Assembly (NCBI RefSeq): GCF_041435435.1 | Contig: NZ_CP108494.1 | Coordinates: forward strand, 2,824,501 to 2,888,500 | Reading direction: 5' to 3' | DNA: 64,000 bases | DNA from: Streptomyces sp. NBC_01241 | GTDB taxonomy: Bacteria; Actinomycetota; Actinomycetes; Streptomycetales; Streptomycetaceae | Shown: in pieces, positions 8,826 to 18,610 of the stretch | Position numbering within the stretch: position 1 is the stretch's first letter | Layout: each line of letters starts with the position of its first letter | Made by a program: the position numbers and the translations under genes | The notes under the pieces: model-generated | Databases searched by the model: none | Seen by the model: only the letters and a program-made list of their open reading frames with translations | Told to the model about the DNA's origin: nothing

Positions 8826-10217
8826 GTGACACACCCGCCGAATGTACGCACCGCGCCGGAACACCCGCGGGCGCAGCCGCCCGTGCCCGCGACCGTGCCT
8901 GTTCCGCCGCAGCGCGGCGTCTGGTCCGTGACGGCGGAACGACTGCGGGCCGCGGCGACGACCGAACCGGGCAGGCTGCGGATCGTCGGGGCCGTACTGG
9001 CCCTGCTCGTCGTCGCGTTCGGGGCCGTGACGGCCTTCGAGATCGCCGACCGGGCGTCCGCCGCGGACGACGTGGTGGGCCGCAGTCAGCCGCTGAGCGC
9101 CGACGCGGCGGCCATCTACCGCTCGCTGGCGGACGCCGACACCACTGCGGCGAGCGGCTTCCTGGCCGGGGCGCAGGAGCCGCGCGATGTCCACGACCGG
9201 TACGACAGGGACATCAAGGAAGCGTCCCGCCTCCTGGTGAAGGCCGCGGCCAACACGGACACGTCGACCATGTCCGGGCACGAGATCACCACGCTCAACG
9301 AGGAACTCCCCCGGTACACCGGCCTGATCGAGCGGGCCCGCGCCAACAACCGGCAGGGCCTGCCGCTGGGCGGTGCCTATCTCCGGTACGCGAACCAGCA
9401 GATGACCAACGTCCTGCTGCCGGCCGCCGAGCGGCTGTACGCGGCGGAGACCGGCAGACTCGGCCGGGACAACGACGCGGCCAGGGCCTGGCCGTTCTTC
9501 TCGCTCGGGCTCGGAGTCGTGGCACTGGCCGCGCTGTTCTGGGCGCAGCGGCGCAACTACCGCCGGACGAACCGGGTGTTCAACCACGGTCTGCTCGTCG
9601 CGACGGCGGCGTCCACCGTGGTGCTGCTGTGGCTGGCCGTGGGGCACACGGTGGCGCGGTCCGAGCTGCATGCCGCCGATGTGAACGGGCAGCAGTCCCT
9701 CGATGTCCTCAACCACGCGCGGATCGACTCGCTGAAGGCGCGCGCAAATGAGAACCTCACTCTGGTCGCCCGAGGCGCGGTGCTCACCCCGGACGGCAAG
9801 AACGACAAGTACGAGACCGACTACACCACGGACATCAAGGCCCTCGGCGAGGAGCTGAGGAGAGCCGGGAAGCTTGCCGACGACGACCGGGGGAGCGAGC
9901 CGGTGACGAAGGCCGTCGACGCCGTCTCCGAGTGGCAGAGCCGCCACCGGACCGCCCGCACGGCCGACGACAGTGGCGACTACGAGGGTGCGCGGACGCA
10001 GATCATCGGGCCGAAGGACTCGACGGGTGAGTCCTTCGAGCGGGTGGACGACGCGCTGGAGCTGGCGCTCGCCCATGAACAGGACGAGTTCACCCGGGCC
10101 GCGAAGGACGGGCGCGGGGCGCTGGGCGGGCTGCCGACCGGGGCCGCGGCGCTGGCCGCACTGGCTGCCGTGGCCTCGATCGTCGGAGTCAACCGCAGGC
10201 TCTCGGAGTACCGGTGA
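8826..10217 (+). CDS. GlnX-like membrane sensor protein
   Basis: Membrane protein of 463 residues resembling GlnX, which in mycobacteria passes the ligand-bound state of GlnH to the kinase PknG. A hydrophobic helix (IVGAVLALLVVAFGAVTAFE, about 54-73), an extracytoplasmic helical region, two helices (about 220-240 and 257-278), a second extracytoplasmic region and a last C-terminal helix (about 430-450) are visible. GGGGGAGG lies 4 bases before the GTG. It overlaps the next gene's reading region at GTGA. No catalytic motif is seen. Confidence 0.78.
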   Translation: MTHPPNVRTAPEHPRAQPPVPATVPVPPQRGVWSVTAERLRAAATTEPGRLRIVGAVLALLVVAFGAVTAFEIADRASAADDVVGRSQPLSADAAAIYRSLADADTTAASGFLAGAQEPRDVHDRYDRDIKEASRLLVKAAANTDTSTMSGHEITTLNEELPRYTGLIERARANNRQGLPLGGAYLRYANQQMTNVLLPAAERLYAAETGRLGRDNDAARAWPFFSLGLGVVALAALFWAQRRNYRRTNRVFNHGLLVATAASTVVLLWLAVGHTVARSELHAADVNGQQSLDVLNHARIDSLKARANENLTLVARGAVLTPDGKNDKYETDYTTDIKALGEELRRAGKLADDDRGSEPVTKAVDAVSEWQSRHRTARTADDSGDYEGARTQIIGPKDSTGESFERVDDALELALAHEQDEFTRAAKDGRGALGGLPTGAAALAALAAVASIVGVNRRLSEYR

Positions 10218-10228
10218 GAGGGGGAGCG

Positions 10229-11284
10229 ATGACCAGGAAGCGCACGGGCCGGTGGTCCACCCGCGGCGGGCTGCGCGGCTGGGGCGGGGTGACGGGCATG
10301 GCCGTGGCCTGCGCGGTGACGGCCTCGCTCACCCTGCTGCCGCTCTCCCACGGCGGCGCCGACGTCTTCGGCGGTGACGCCTCAGGGCTGGGTACGGCGC
10401 AGGCCGTGCAGACCAGGGCCGACGACTGCACGGACCCGGAGGCGAGCCTTCCGCCACGGTCCGACAGCGGTCCGGACATCGAGAAGATCAAGCGGCGCGG
10501 AAAGCTGATCGCGGGTGTCGACCAGAACAGTTTCAGCTGGGGATACCGCAATCCGGCGGCGGACAAGGACAAGGACCAGCTCGAAGGGTTCGACATCGAT
10601 CTGGTGCGGGCCATCGCCGAGAACATCCTGGGCGACCGCGACGCGGTGATCTTCCGGGCCATCCCCACCAACCAGCGGATCGCCGCCCTGCAGAACGACA
10701 AGGTCGACGTCGTCGTCCGGACGATGACCATCAACTGCAGCCGGCTGAAGCAGGTCTCGTTCTCCACGGCCTATTTCCAGGCCGGGCAGCAGGTCCTCGC
10801 GCCGAAGGATTCGACGATCACCGGGTTCGACAAGTCCTTGGCCGGGAAGCGGATCTGCACCGCCGAGGGCTCCACCGCCTACGAGGCGCTGGAGAAGCAG
10901 TCGTTCGGCGCGGTCTTCAAGGACCCGCACGACGGAACGGCGGCCGACGAGGACCGGCTCACCGTCCCCAACCAGCTGGACTGCCTGGTGCGGCTGCAAC
11001 TGGGCGAGGTCGACGCGATCGTCACGGACAACGCGCTGGCGGCCGGCCAGGCCGCCCAGGACCCGGCGGTCGAGCTCAAGGGCGACAAGCCGTTCACCAC
11101 CGAGTACTACGGCGTGGCGACGAAGCTCGGCGCGAACGATCTGGTGGCCCGGGTCAACCAGGTACTGGTCGACTACCGCAGGGGTGGTAAGGACAGCCGC
11201 TGGATGCGGTCGTACCGGGACTGGCTGGAGGACGGTCTGCCGGGGATAACGGCGCCGCCGGCCCCCAAGTACCGGAGCAACTAG
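10229..11284 (+). CDS. GlnH-like glutamate/aspartate-binding protein
   Basis: Family 3 periplasmic-type amino-acid-binding protein, 351 residues. An N-terminal signal or anchor (about 20-45) precedes the domain starting IEKIKRRGKLIAGVDQNSFS; LEGFDIDLVRAIAENILGD and DVVVRTMTINCSR are family 3 hallmarks. The start at ATG 10229 is supported by AGGGGGAG; GTG 10214 overlapping glnX is an alternative. No ABC permease lies nearby, which fits a sensing rather than a transport role, as in the GlnX-GlnH-PknG system. The usual lipobox Cys is not clear. Confidence 0.82.
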   Translation: MTRKRTGRWSTRGGLRGWGGVTGMAVACAVTASLTLLPLSHGGADVFGGDASGLGTAQAVQTRADDCTDPEASLPPRSDSGPDIEKIKRRGKLIAGVDQNSFSWGYRNPAADKDKDQLEGFDIDLVRAIAENILGDRDAVIFRAIPTNQRIAALQNDKVDVVVRTMTINCSRLKQVSFSTAYFQAGQQVLAPKDSTITGFDKSLAGKRICTAEGSTAYEALEKQSFGAVFKDPHDGTAADEDRLTVPNQLDCLVRLQLGEVDAIVTDNALAAGQAAQDPAVELKGDKPFTTEYYGVATKLGANDLVARVNQVLVDYRRGGKDSRWMRSYRDWLEDGLPGITAPPAPKYRSN

Positions 11285-11387
11285 TGCCGGGTCGGCCGGG
11301 TGTGCGCGACGGCGCGGACCCGGCCGGCGAGGCAGTGGACCTGATCCTGCCGGGCCCGTCCCGGCAGGAGGAGCGGAGAGGTGATCG

Positions 11388-12713
11388 ATGGGCGTTGCGG
11401 GCCCCTTCCCCGGCTACGCGGGGAGGCCCCCCGGCCCGGTCATGGACCGGGACGAGGTGGACCGTGCGCTGGCCCGGCTGGGCGCGGAGCACGAGGCGAT
11501 CGAGACCTCGCTCCTCGCCCTGCAGGACCACGCGGGCCGCCGGCTCCTGGAGGGCGCCGATCTGACCGGTGTCACCAAGGAGCGCTGGGCCACCACCGAG
11601 CAGTCGATCACGCTGCTGTGGGGGTATTTCGACGCCTACGCGGGGGCGCTGGCCGAGGCCCGTACGGTGCGGGCGCGTCGGCGGTACCCCAACCGGGACG
11701 ATCTGCTGGCCCTCACCGAACTGCTGCGCGGCCAGGGCATCACCGTGGCGCACGCGGCGGGCCGCCCCGATCCGTCGGTCACGGGCCCGGCCAAGCTCTC
11801 CGAGCGGTTCACGCTGGAGGAGCTGGTCGCCCGGATGAACGAGCTGTACGCCCGTTCGCTGGACATGGTCGTCGCGTCCGACGCCGTGTGGTCCGCGCTG
11901 CCCGCCCGGATAGACCTGCTCGCCGCCGAGCTGCACCGCACCCGCTCGCTGGCGCACTCCGTCGGCGTACGCCCGGGTGAGCACCCGGCGGGTGACGACC
12001 TGGCGGCGATCACCCATGAGCTGACCACGCTGCGGGTGCAGGTGATCTCCGATCCGCTCGCCTTCTGGCTGTCGGGTCCCGGGAGTTCGGCGCCCGGCGG
12101 CGGCCGCCCGGACACGACGCGCTACGACCGGGCGGCCCGCGCCCTGGACGACGTGCGCCGCGAGATCGAGGCCGTGCTCGCGGTCCGGCAGGACGCCGAG
12201 CAGCGGCTGGTCCAGCTGCGTGACGTCCTCTCCCGCGCGGACCGCACCCTGACCGAGGCCCGGTCGGCGCGCGGCGAGGTGCTGGCGAAGATCGCCGCGT
12301 CCGAGGTGCCCGCGGTGAGCGGTCCGGCGACCGCGCTCCAGGAGCGGCTGGCCACCGCTTCGGAGTACCGCAGGCATGCCCAGTGGCACCGGCTCTCCCC
12401 GCTCCTGGAGACCCTGGAGCGGGAGGCGGAGGAGGAATTGCTGCGGGCCCGTGCGGCGTTGACCGCGGTCACGGCCCCGCTGGCCGTACGGGCGGAGCTG
12501 CGCGGCAGGCTCGACGCGTACAAGGCGAAGGTCGCCCGGCACGGTCTGGCCGAGGACCCGCTGCTGATCGAGCGGTACGACGCGGCGCGCCGGATGCTGT
12601 GGAGCGCGCCGTGCGATCTGCGGGTCGCCGCGCAGGCCGTGCTGCGCTACCAGGAGACGGCGGCCGAACTGCTGTCCCAGCGCCAGGCGTCGGGTCCGGA
12701 GGACCGGCGATGA
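11388..12713 (+). CDS. helical cytoplasmic protein of the PknG cluster, function unknown
   Basis: Protein of 441 residues with no signal peptide or membrane segment and long charged Leu/Ala/Arg/Glu-rich stretches that should form coiled coils (about 140-200 and 230-420). I do not recognise a family. It sits between the GlnH-like and PknG-like genes and is linked to the latter through a 22-codon ORF with ATGA junctions at both ends, so it probably works in the same complex as an adaptor or substrate. Start at ATG 11388 with GGAGAGG upstream. Confidence 0.8.
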   Translation: MGVAGPFPGYAGRPPGPVMDRDEVDRALARLGAEHEAIETSLLALQDHAGRRLLEGADLTGVTKERWATTEQSITLLWGYFDAYAGALAEARTVRARRRYPNRDDLLALTELLRGQGITVAHAAGRPDPSVTGPAKLSERFTLEELVARMNELYARSLDMVVASDAVWSALPARIDLLAAELHRTRSLAHSVGVRPGEHPAGDDLAAITHELTTLRVQVISDPLAFWLSGPGSSAPGGGRPDTTRYDRAARALDDVRREIEAVLAVRQDAEQRLVQLRDVLSRADRTLTEARSARGEVLAKIAASEVPAVSGPATALQERLATASEYRRHAQWHRLSPLLETLEREAEEELLRARAALTAVTAPLAVRAELRGRLDAYKAKVARHGLAEDPLLIERYDAARRMLWSAPCDLRVAAQAVLRYQETAAELLSQRQASGPEDRR

Positions 12714-12778
12714 GCACGTCTACGTACACGGTGGAAGGGCCGCTGCGGCGGCGGGGCGAACAGGGGGACGGACCATGA
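12710..12778 (+). CDS. 22-residue ORF bridging two genes by ATGA overlaps
   Basis: ATG at 12710 overlaps the stop of the preceding gene (ATGA) and the TGA at 12776-12778 overlaps the ATG of the kinase gene (ATGA). The product has 22 residues (MSTSTYTV at the start, EQGDGP at the end). It may be a real micropeptide or only a relay that couples translation of the two large genes. Confidence 0.4.
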   Translation: MSTSTYTVEGPLRRRGEQGDGP

Positions 12779-15657
12779 GTACGCAGTGCCAGCGCCCCGA
12801 GTGCGAGGGCAGTTACGAGGACGTGGGCGGCGGTGAGCTGTACTGCGACACCTGTGGTCTGGCTCCGGTCGTCTCATCCGTGGGGTCTCCCCCGTTCGAG
12901 CGCGGCCGAGAACTTGGGGACGGCCTGGTGAGCTCGCCGCCCACCGGGATCGCGGGCGGCGGCAGGGCGAGCAGTCGGGGCACTGGGGGCAGCGCAGGCA
13001 GTCGGGGCAGCAGCAGCAGTTCGCGGGCCTCGTCCCGGGCCTCTTCGCGTTCCTCGTCCCGTTCGTCGACCTCGCGGCGTTCCGTTTCGGGGCGGCTCTC
13101 GCGCTCGCTGTCCGGTGGCGCCACGTCCCGTTCGGTTTCGGTGCGTTCCTCCGGTTCGTCCACGGGCGGGTCCGGCCGGGGCAGGCTGGGCGCGGGCCTG
13201 GTGCAGGTGCCGGACGTGCCGCGTCCGGACCCGCGCTCGGCGGTGATGGCGAACCCGGAGGTGCCGGAACGCAAGCGGTTCTGTTCGCGCTCCGACTGCG
13301 GGGCGCCGGTGGGCCGGGCCCGGGGCGAACGGGCGGGCCGTACGGAGGGGTTCTGCACCAAGTGCGGTCACCCGTACTCCTTCGTGCCCAAGCTCGGCGA
13401 GGGCGACATCGTGCACGGCCAGTACGAGGTCGCGGGCTGTCTGGCGCACGGCGGGCTCGGCTGGGTCTATCTCGCGGTCGACCGTGCGGTGTCGGACCGC
13501 TGGGTGGTCCTCAAGGGCCTGCTGGACACCGGTGACCAGGACGCCATGGCGGCCGCCATCTCGGAGCGCCGCTTCCTCGCCGAGATCGAGCACTCCAACA
13601 TCGTCCGGATCTACAACTTCGTCGAGCACCTCGACCAGCGCACGGGCTCGCTCGACGGCTACATAGTGATGGAGTACGTCGGCGGCAAGGCGCTCAAGGA
13701 AATCGCGAACGAGCGCCGCACCCCGGCGGGGAAGCGTGATCCGCTGCCGGTCGAGCAGGCGTGCGCGTACGGCATCGAGGCGCTGGAGGCCCTCGGTCAT
13801 CTGCACAGCCGCAACCTGCTGTACTGCGACTTCAAGGTCGACAACGCGATCCAGACCGAGGACCAGCTGAAGCTGATCGACATGGGCGCGGTCCGCAGGA
13901 TGGACGACGACGAGTCGGCCATCTACGGCACGGTGGGGTATCAGGCGCCGGAGGTCGCGGAGACCGGTCCGTCGGTCGCCTCCGATCTGTACACGGTCGC
14001 CCGGACGCTCGCGGTGCTCACCTTCGACTTCCAGGGCTATACCAACGTCTTCGTGGACTCGCTCCCGGACCCGGACAACATCGAGGTGTTCCGGACCTAC
14101 GAGTCGTTCTACCGGCTGCTGGTACGGGCCACCGACCCGGATCCGGCGCGGCGGTTCGCCTCGGCGGCGGAGATGGCGGAGCAGCTGACGGGCGTGCTGC
14201 GCGAGGTGGTGTCGCTGCAGACGGGGCGGCCGCGCCCGGCGCTGTCGACGCTGTTCGGCACGGAAGTGCGGGTCACGGACACGCAGTTGTTCGCCGAGCT
14301 GATGGACGATGTGTCCCGGCTGGGGGCACGGGCTGCCGCGTCGGCGCCGTCCGGGCGCTCCGGGCGGCGGCGGACCGGGGCGAGGGCCGCTGCCATGGGT
14401 TCGGCCCCGGTCCTGCCCGCGGTGCCGCCCGCCGGACCGGGGCCGGGCGCGCTGCCCGCGGGTGCGCCGGCCGCGGCCGGTTACGCCGCGCCGGGTGCCG
14501 GTCCGCTGACCGCACCGCCCACGCACGTCCGGGCCGGCGGCGCAACGGGACCGGGCGGCGCGGCTTTCCGCGGCGGCGCCCTCCAGAGCGGCGCGGCCTT
14601 CTCGTACGCGCAGACCCAGGCCGCGATTCCGGGCCCCCGGCTCCCGGTCGGCGATCCCGGCGCGCCGTCGGTTCCGTACGCCGCCGAAGGCCCCCGGCCG
14701 GCCGGGCTCGACGTGCCGTCCACCTCGCTCGCGCTGCCCGTGCCCCGGGTCGATGCGAGCGACCCCAACGCGGGCTTCCTCGCCGGCCTGATGACCACCG
14801 CACCCGCCGAACTGATCAGCGCGCTGCAGGCCGCACCCGCGCCGTCGCTGGAGACCCGGCTGCGGGAGCTGCGCGCCCGCCTGGAGATGCGCGAACTCGG
14901 CGCCGCGGGGCAGGCCCTGACGGAGCTGGAGATCACGTATCCGGACGACTGGCGGGTCGTCTGGTATCGCGGCGTCACCTCGCTGGTGACCGGCGACAAC
15001 GAGAACGCGGCGCTCTCCTTCGACGCGGTGTACGACGCGTTCCCCGGTGAACCGGCGCCCAAGCTGGCGCTGGGGATCTGCGCGGAGGTCCTGGGCCAGC
15101 TGGACAACGCCGCCGAGTACTACCGGCTGGTGTGGACGACCGACCCGAGCTTCGTCAGCGCCGCGTTCGGCCTGGCCCGGGTACGAATCGCCGCCGGGGA
15201 CCGGGCCGGGGCCGTCAGGGCGCTGGAGTCCGTGCCGGAGGCGTCGATCCACTACACGGCGGCCCGGGTCGCCGCGGTGCGGGCCCGGCTGCGTGAACGG
15301 GCGCCGGACGAGCCGCTGATCGCCGATCTGATGGCCGCCTCGGCCCAGGTGTCGGGGCTGGTCGGCTTCGGTCTGGACGCGGTGCGCCGGGAGCAGTTGT
15401 CCACAGAGGTGCTGGGGACGGCGCTCGACTGGGTACTCTCCGGTAGCCCCACGGCTTCGTCCTCGCACCCGCAGGCGCACGCGTCTGCCGGGGCGGACAG
15501 GCCGAAGACACTGCTCGGCAGTGAGTTGGACGAACGTGGCCTGCGTTTCGGGCTGGAGCGTTCGTACCGGATGCTCGCCCGGCTTGCGGAGCCCGGCGAC
15601 GAGAGGATCGAACTGGTGGAGCGGGCCAACCGTTTCCGCCCCCGGACGTGGGTGTGA
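12775..15657 (+). CDS. PknG-like serine/threonine protein kinase with TPR domain
   Basis: Soluble kinase of 960 residues (mycobacterial PknG is about 750). Order: a zinc-ribbon-like Cys4 (C5, C10, C24, C27); a Ser/Arg-rich low-complexity linker (about 60-135); a second Cys4 rubredoxin-like site (C170, C175, C194, C197) like the PknG redox domain; a kinase domain (about 205-480) with Lys247, catalytic D352-F-K354-x-x-N357 and D369-M-G in place of DFG; a Gly/Ala/Pro linker (about 520-665); and a helical TPR region (about 690-960). The catalytic set is complete, so it should be active. Its neighbours are a sensor pair upstream and a PP2C phosphatase downstream. Confidence 0.9.
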   Translation: MSTQCQRPECEGSYEDVGGGELYCDTCGLAPVVSSVGSPPFERGRELGDGLVSSPPTGIAGGGRASSRGTGGSAGSRGSSSSSRASSRASSRSSSRSSTSRRSVSGRLSRSLSGGATSRSVSVRSSGSSTGGSGRGRLGAGLVQVPDVPRPDPRSAVMANPEVPERKRFCSRSDCGAPVGRARGERAGRTEGFCTKCGHPYSFVPKLGEGDIVHGQYEVAGCLAHGGLGWVYLAVDRAVSDRWVVLKGLLDTGDQDAMAAAISERRFLAEIEHSNIVRIYNFVEHLDQRTGSLDGYIVMEYVGGKALKEIANERRTPAGKRDPLPVEQACAYGIEALEALGHLHSRNLLYCDFKVDNAIQTEDQLKLIDMGAVRRMDDDESAIYGTVGYQAPEVAETGPSVASDLYTVARTLAVLTFDFQGYTNVFVDSLPDPDNIEVFRTYESFYRLLVRATDPDPARRFASAAEMAEQLTGVLREVVSLQTGRPRPALSTLFGTEVRVTDTQLFAELMDDVSRLGARAAASAPSGRSGRRRTGARAAAMGSAPVLPAVPPAGPGPGALPAGAPAAAGYAAPGAGPLTAPPTHVRAGGATGPGGAAFRGGALQSGAAFSYAQTQAAIPGPRLPVGDPGAPSVPYAAEGPRPAGLDVPSTSLALPVPRVDASDPNAGFLAGLMTTAPAELISALQAAPAPSLETRLRELRARLEMRELGAAGQALTELEITYPDDWRVVWYRGVTSLVTGDNENAALSFDAVYDAFPGEPAPKLALGICAEVLGQLDNAAEYYRLVWTTDPSFVSAAFGLARVRIAAGDRAGAVRALESVPEASIHYTAARVAAVRARLRERAPDEPLIADLMAASAQVSGLVGFGLDAVRREQLSTEVLGTALDWVLSGSPTASSSHPQAHASAGADRPKTLLGSELDERGLRFGLERSYRMLARLAEPGDERIELVERANRFRPRTWV

Positions 15658-17036
15658 AAATGTCGCAGAAGCCCCAGGAGACGGCCTTGTCGAAGTGCCC
15701 CGGCTGCGAGGAGCCGCTGGAGCCGGGGGACCTGTTCTGCGGTGCGTGCGGGTACGACCTGTCGGCCGTGCCCGAACCGCCGCGGGACCGCCCGACGATC
15801 GCCATGGCCGCGCCTGCGGAGAACGGCGCGGCGTCCGCCGCCCGCACTCCGGCGGAACACCCGGCAGCGGTCCGGTTCGACGCACCGGGCGGATCGGGTG
15901 GACCAGCCGGGTCGGGGGGGTCGGGCGGACCGGGCGACTTCGAGCTGGCCGCGCCGGGGGCCGTGCCCGGAACCGGCCCCGGGGCCGCACAAGAGGCCAC
16001 GTCCGGGGCCGCGCCCGCCGCCGCGCCGCCGGCCGGGGCATCGGCGCCCGCACCCGATCCCCGCACCCCCGCCGCGGAGCTGTCCGCCACGACGCCGGCC
16101 GGCACCAAGCTGTGTGTGGCCTGCCGGGCCGGCCGGGTCGACACCGACGGCTACTGCGAGAACTGCGGTCACGCCCAGCCGCGCGAGCGCGACCACATGG
16201 AGCAGGAGCTCGAATCGGTGGCCGTCGTCAGCGACCGGGGCCTGCGCCACCACCGCAATGAGGACTCGTTCGCGGTGTCGACCACCGCGCTGCCCGACGG
16301 CTCACCGGCCGTCGTCGCGATCGTCTGCGACGGTGTCTCCTCGGCGAGCCGCCCCGACGAGGCTTCGGCGGCCGCCGCGAGCGCCGCCAACGAAACGCTG
16401 CTGGAGTCGCTGTCGCGCGGCACCCATCCGCAGCAGGCGATGCACGAGGCGATCGTCGCCGCCGCCGAGTCGGTCAACTCCCTGGCCCAGGAACCCGGCA
16501 GGGCCATGGAGCACGATCTGCACCGCCACCAGAACGCCCCGGCGTGCACCCTGGTCGGCGCGGTCATGGCGGGCGGCCTGCTGGTCGTCGGCTGGGTCGG
16601 CGACAGCCGCGTCTACTGGGTGCCCGACGACCGCAGCAACCCGCCCGCCCGGCTGACCGAGGACGACTCCTGGGCCGCGCAGATGGTGGCGGCGGGCCTG
16701 ATGAACGAGGCCGAGGCGTACGCCGACGACCGCGCCCACGCCATCACGGGGTGGCTCGGCGCCGACGCGTACGAGCTGGAGCCGCACACCGCGTCCTTCA
16801 AACCGGACCGGCCCGGTCTCGTGGTGGTGTGCACGGACGGCCTGTGGAATTACGCGGAGTCGGCGGCCGAGATGGCCGCGGCGGTGCCGGCCGACGCGCA
16901 CCTGCGGCCGCTGCACGGCGCCCAGGTGCTGGTGGGTCACGCGCTCGACGGTGGGGGCCACGACAACGTAACAGTGGCTCTCCTGCCGTTCGCGGTACCG
17001 CCGCAGGGGGCAGGATCGGCGTGCGACGACACATGA
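15654..17036 (+). CDS. PP2C-family Ser/Thr phosphatase with two zinc ribbons
   Basis: Predicted antagonist of the adjacent kinase, about 460 residues. A first zinc ribbon near the N-terminus (CPGCEEP and FCGACG), an Ala/Pro/Gly-rich linker, a second ribbon (CVACRAG and YCENCG), then a PP2C domain with RHHRNEDSFAVS, VCDGVSS, GWVGDSRVYWV and GGGHDNVTVALL, which carry the metal-binding aspartates. GTG 15654 overlaps the kinase stop (GTGA); GTG 15648 and ATG 15660 are in-frame alternatives. Confidence 0.9.
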   Translation: MKMSQKPQETALSKCPGCEEPLEPGDLFCGACGYDLSAVPEPPRDRPTIAMAAPAENGAASAARTPAEHPAAVRFDAPGGSGGPAGSGGSGGPGDFELAAPGAVPGTGPGAAQEATSGAAPAAAPPAGASAPAPDPRTPAAELSATTPAGTKLCVACRAGRVDTDGYCENCGHAQPRERDHMEQELESVAVVSDRGLRHHRNEDSFAVSTTALPDGSPAVVAIVCDGVSSASRPDEASAAAASAANETLLESLSRGTHPQQAMHEAIVAAAESVNSLAQEPGRAMEHDLHRHQNAPACTLVGAVMAGGLLVVGWVGDSRVYWVPDDRSNPPARLTEDDSWAAQMVAAGLMNEAEAYADDRAHAITGWLGADAYELEPHTASFKPDRPGLVVVCTDGLWNYAESAAEMAAAVPADAHLRPLHGAQVLVGHALDGGGHDNVTVALLPFAVPPQGAGSACDDT

Positions 17037-17144
17037 GTTCCGTTCCGTAACGCTTGATTCCGATTCCAACTCAGCGCCTTCGCCCGCTTTTCTTCCCTCA
17101 CAGCTGTCTTCATCCGACACCTGGAGTCTCAAGGAGCCGATCAG

Positions 17145-18503
17145 ATGGCCAACTTCTCCAAGTCGCACGTGCCGCAGTTCTCCGTCGAGGTGTACCAGAA
17201 CGAATACCTGCCGGAGGGCGGTCGCGAGGTCAACGCCATCGTCACGGTCACCTCGACCGGAGGAGGCACCACCGGCGGCGTCCCGCTGTCCGGCGCGGCC
17301 GCGGCGCCTTCGCGCGTGTCCGGGCAGGTGCCGGGGGCCGCCGTGGTGATCATGGTCGACTGCTCCGGTTCGATGGACTATCCGCCGACGAAGATGCGCC
17401 ATGCCCGCGATGCGACGGCCGCCGCGATCGACACCCTGCGCGACGGCACCTCGTTCGCCGTGGTCGGCGGCACGCACGTCGCCAAGGAGGTCTACCCGGG
17501 CAACGGGCGGCTGGCCGTGGCCGACGCGCAGACGAAGGCCCGGGCGAAGGAGGCGCTGCGCGCGCTCAGCGCCGGCGGCGGTACGGCGATCGGCACCTGG
17601 CTGCGGCTGGCCGACCGACTGCTCGGCGCCGCCGATGTGGAGATCCGGCACGGCATCCTGCTCACCGACGGCCGCAACGAGCACGAGGCGCCGGAGGATC
17701 TGCGGGCCGCACTGGAATCCTGCGCGGGCCGCTTCACGTGTGACGCCCGCGGTGTCGGCACCGACTGGGAGGTGAAAGAGGTCACAGCCGTCGCCGCCGC
17801 GCTGCTCGGCACGGCCGACATCGTCGCCGACCCGGCGGGACTGGCCGCGGACTTCACGCAGATGATGGAGAACGCGATGGGCAAGGAGGTCGCGGATGTC
17901 GCGCTGCGGCTCTGGACGCCCGTCGGGGTCGAGATCAAGTTCGTGAAACAGGTCGCGCCGACGGTTGTCGATCTGACCGGCCGCCGCACCACGGCGGGCC
18001 CCCGCGCCGGTGACTACCCCACGGGTTCCTGGGGCGACGAGTCCCGCGACTACCACGTGTGTGTACAGGTGCCGGAGGCCGGGATCGGGCAGGAGATGCT
18101 GGCGTCCCGGGTCTCGCTGATCCTTCCCGACCCGTCGGGCGGCGCGCCGCAGACGCTTTCTCAGGGCCTGGTACGCGCGGTGTGGACGGAGGACATGGTG
18201 GCGTCCACCTCGATAAACCCGCAGGTCGCGCACTACACGGGGCAGGCGGAACTGGCACAAGTCATCCAGCAGGGGCTCGATGCCCGCAAGTCGGGAGACT
18301 TCGACGGAGCGACCGCGAAACTGGGCCGTGCGGTGCAGCTGGCATCGGCGTCCGGGAATGAGGAAACTGCAAAACTGCTTTCGAAGGTGGTGGACGTCGT
18401 CGACGCGGCGACCGGTACTGTGCGACTGAAGGCGAAGGTCGCGGAAGCGGACTCGATGACACTCGAAACCCGCTCCACCAAGACCGTGCGCGTCAAGAAA
18501 TAG
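17145..18503 (+). CDS. VWA-domain protein of the PknG cluster
   Basis: Cytoplasmic protein of 452 residues without a signal peptide. The von Willebrand A domain (about 65-250) has an intact MIDAS start, D72-C-S74-G-S76, so it should bind a divalent metal and a protein partner. The C-terminal part has a beta-rich region and a helical end (about 380-430). AAGGAG precedes ATG 17145. The 108-base gap before it could hold a separate promoter. It is probably a scaffold or kinase target, inferred from context. Confidence 0.85.
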   Translation: MANFSKSHVPQFSVEVYQNEYLPEGGREVNAIVTVTSTGGGTTGGVPLSGAAAAPSRVSGQVPGAAVVIMVDCSGSMDYPPTKMRHARDATAAAIDTLRDGTSFAVVGGTHVAKEVYPGNGRLAVADAQTKARAKEALRALSAGGGTAIGTWLRLADRLLGAADVEIRHGILLTDGRNEHEAPEDLRAALESCAGRFTCDARGVGTDWEVKEVTAVAAALLGTADIVADPAGLAADFTQMMENAMGKEVADVALRLWTPVGVEIKFVKQVAPTVVDLTGRRTTAGPRAGDYPTGSWGDESRDYHVCVQVPEAGIGQEMLASRVSLILPDPSGGAPQTLSQGLVRAVWTEDMVASTSINPQVAHYTGQAELAQVIQQGLDARKSGDFDGATAKLGRAVQLASASGNEETAKLLSKVVDVVDAATGTVRLKAKVAEADSMTLETRSTKTVRVKK

Positions 18504-18610
18504 CCACACAGAGTCGAGCCGTCCGGCCGGAGCGATCCGGTGCCGGGTGGCGAAGTGCAGCAGAAATTAACGGCCCCCGGGGCCGGACGAGGAGAGGGGG
18601 AAGCGCCGAC

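Noticed and set aside
12874..16053. A 1059-codon minus frame opposite the kinase gene
   Set aside because: Complement of PknG-like sequence; Arg/Pro/Gly-rich, no domain.
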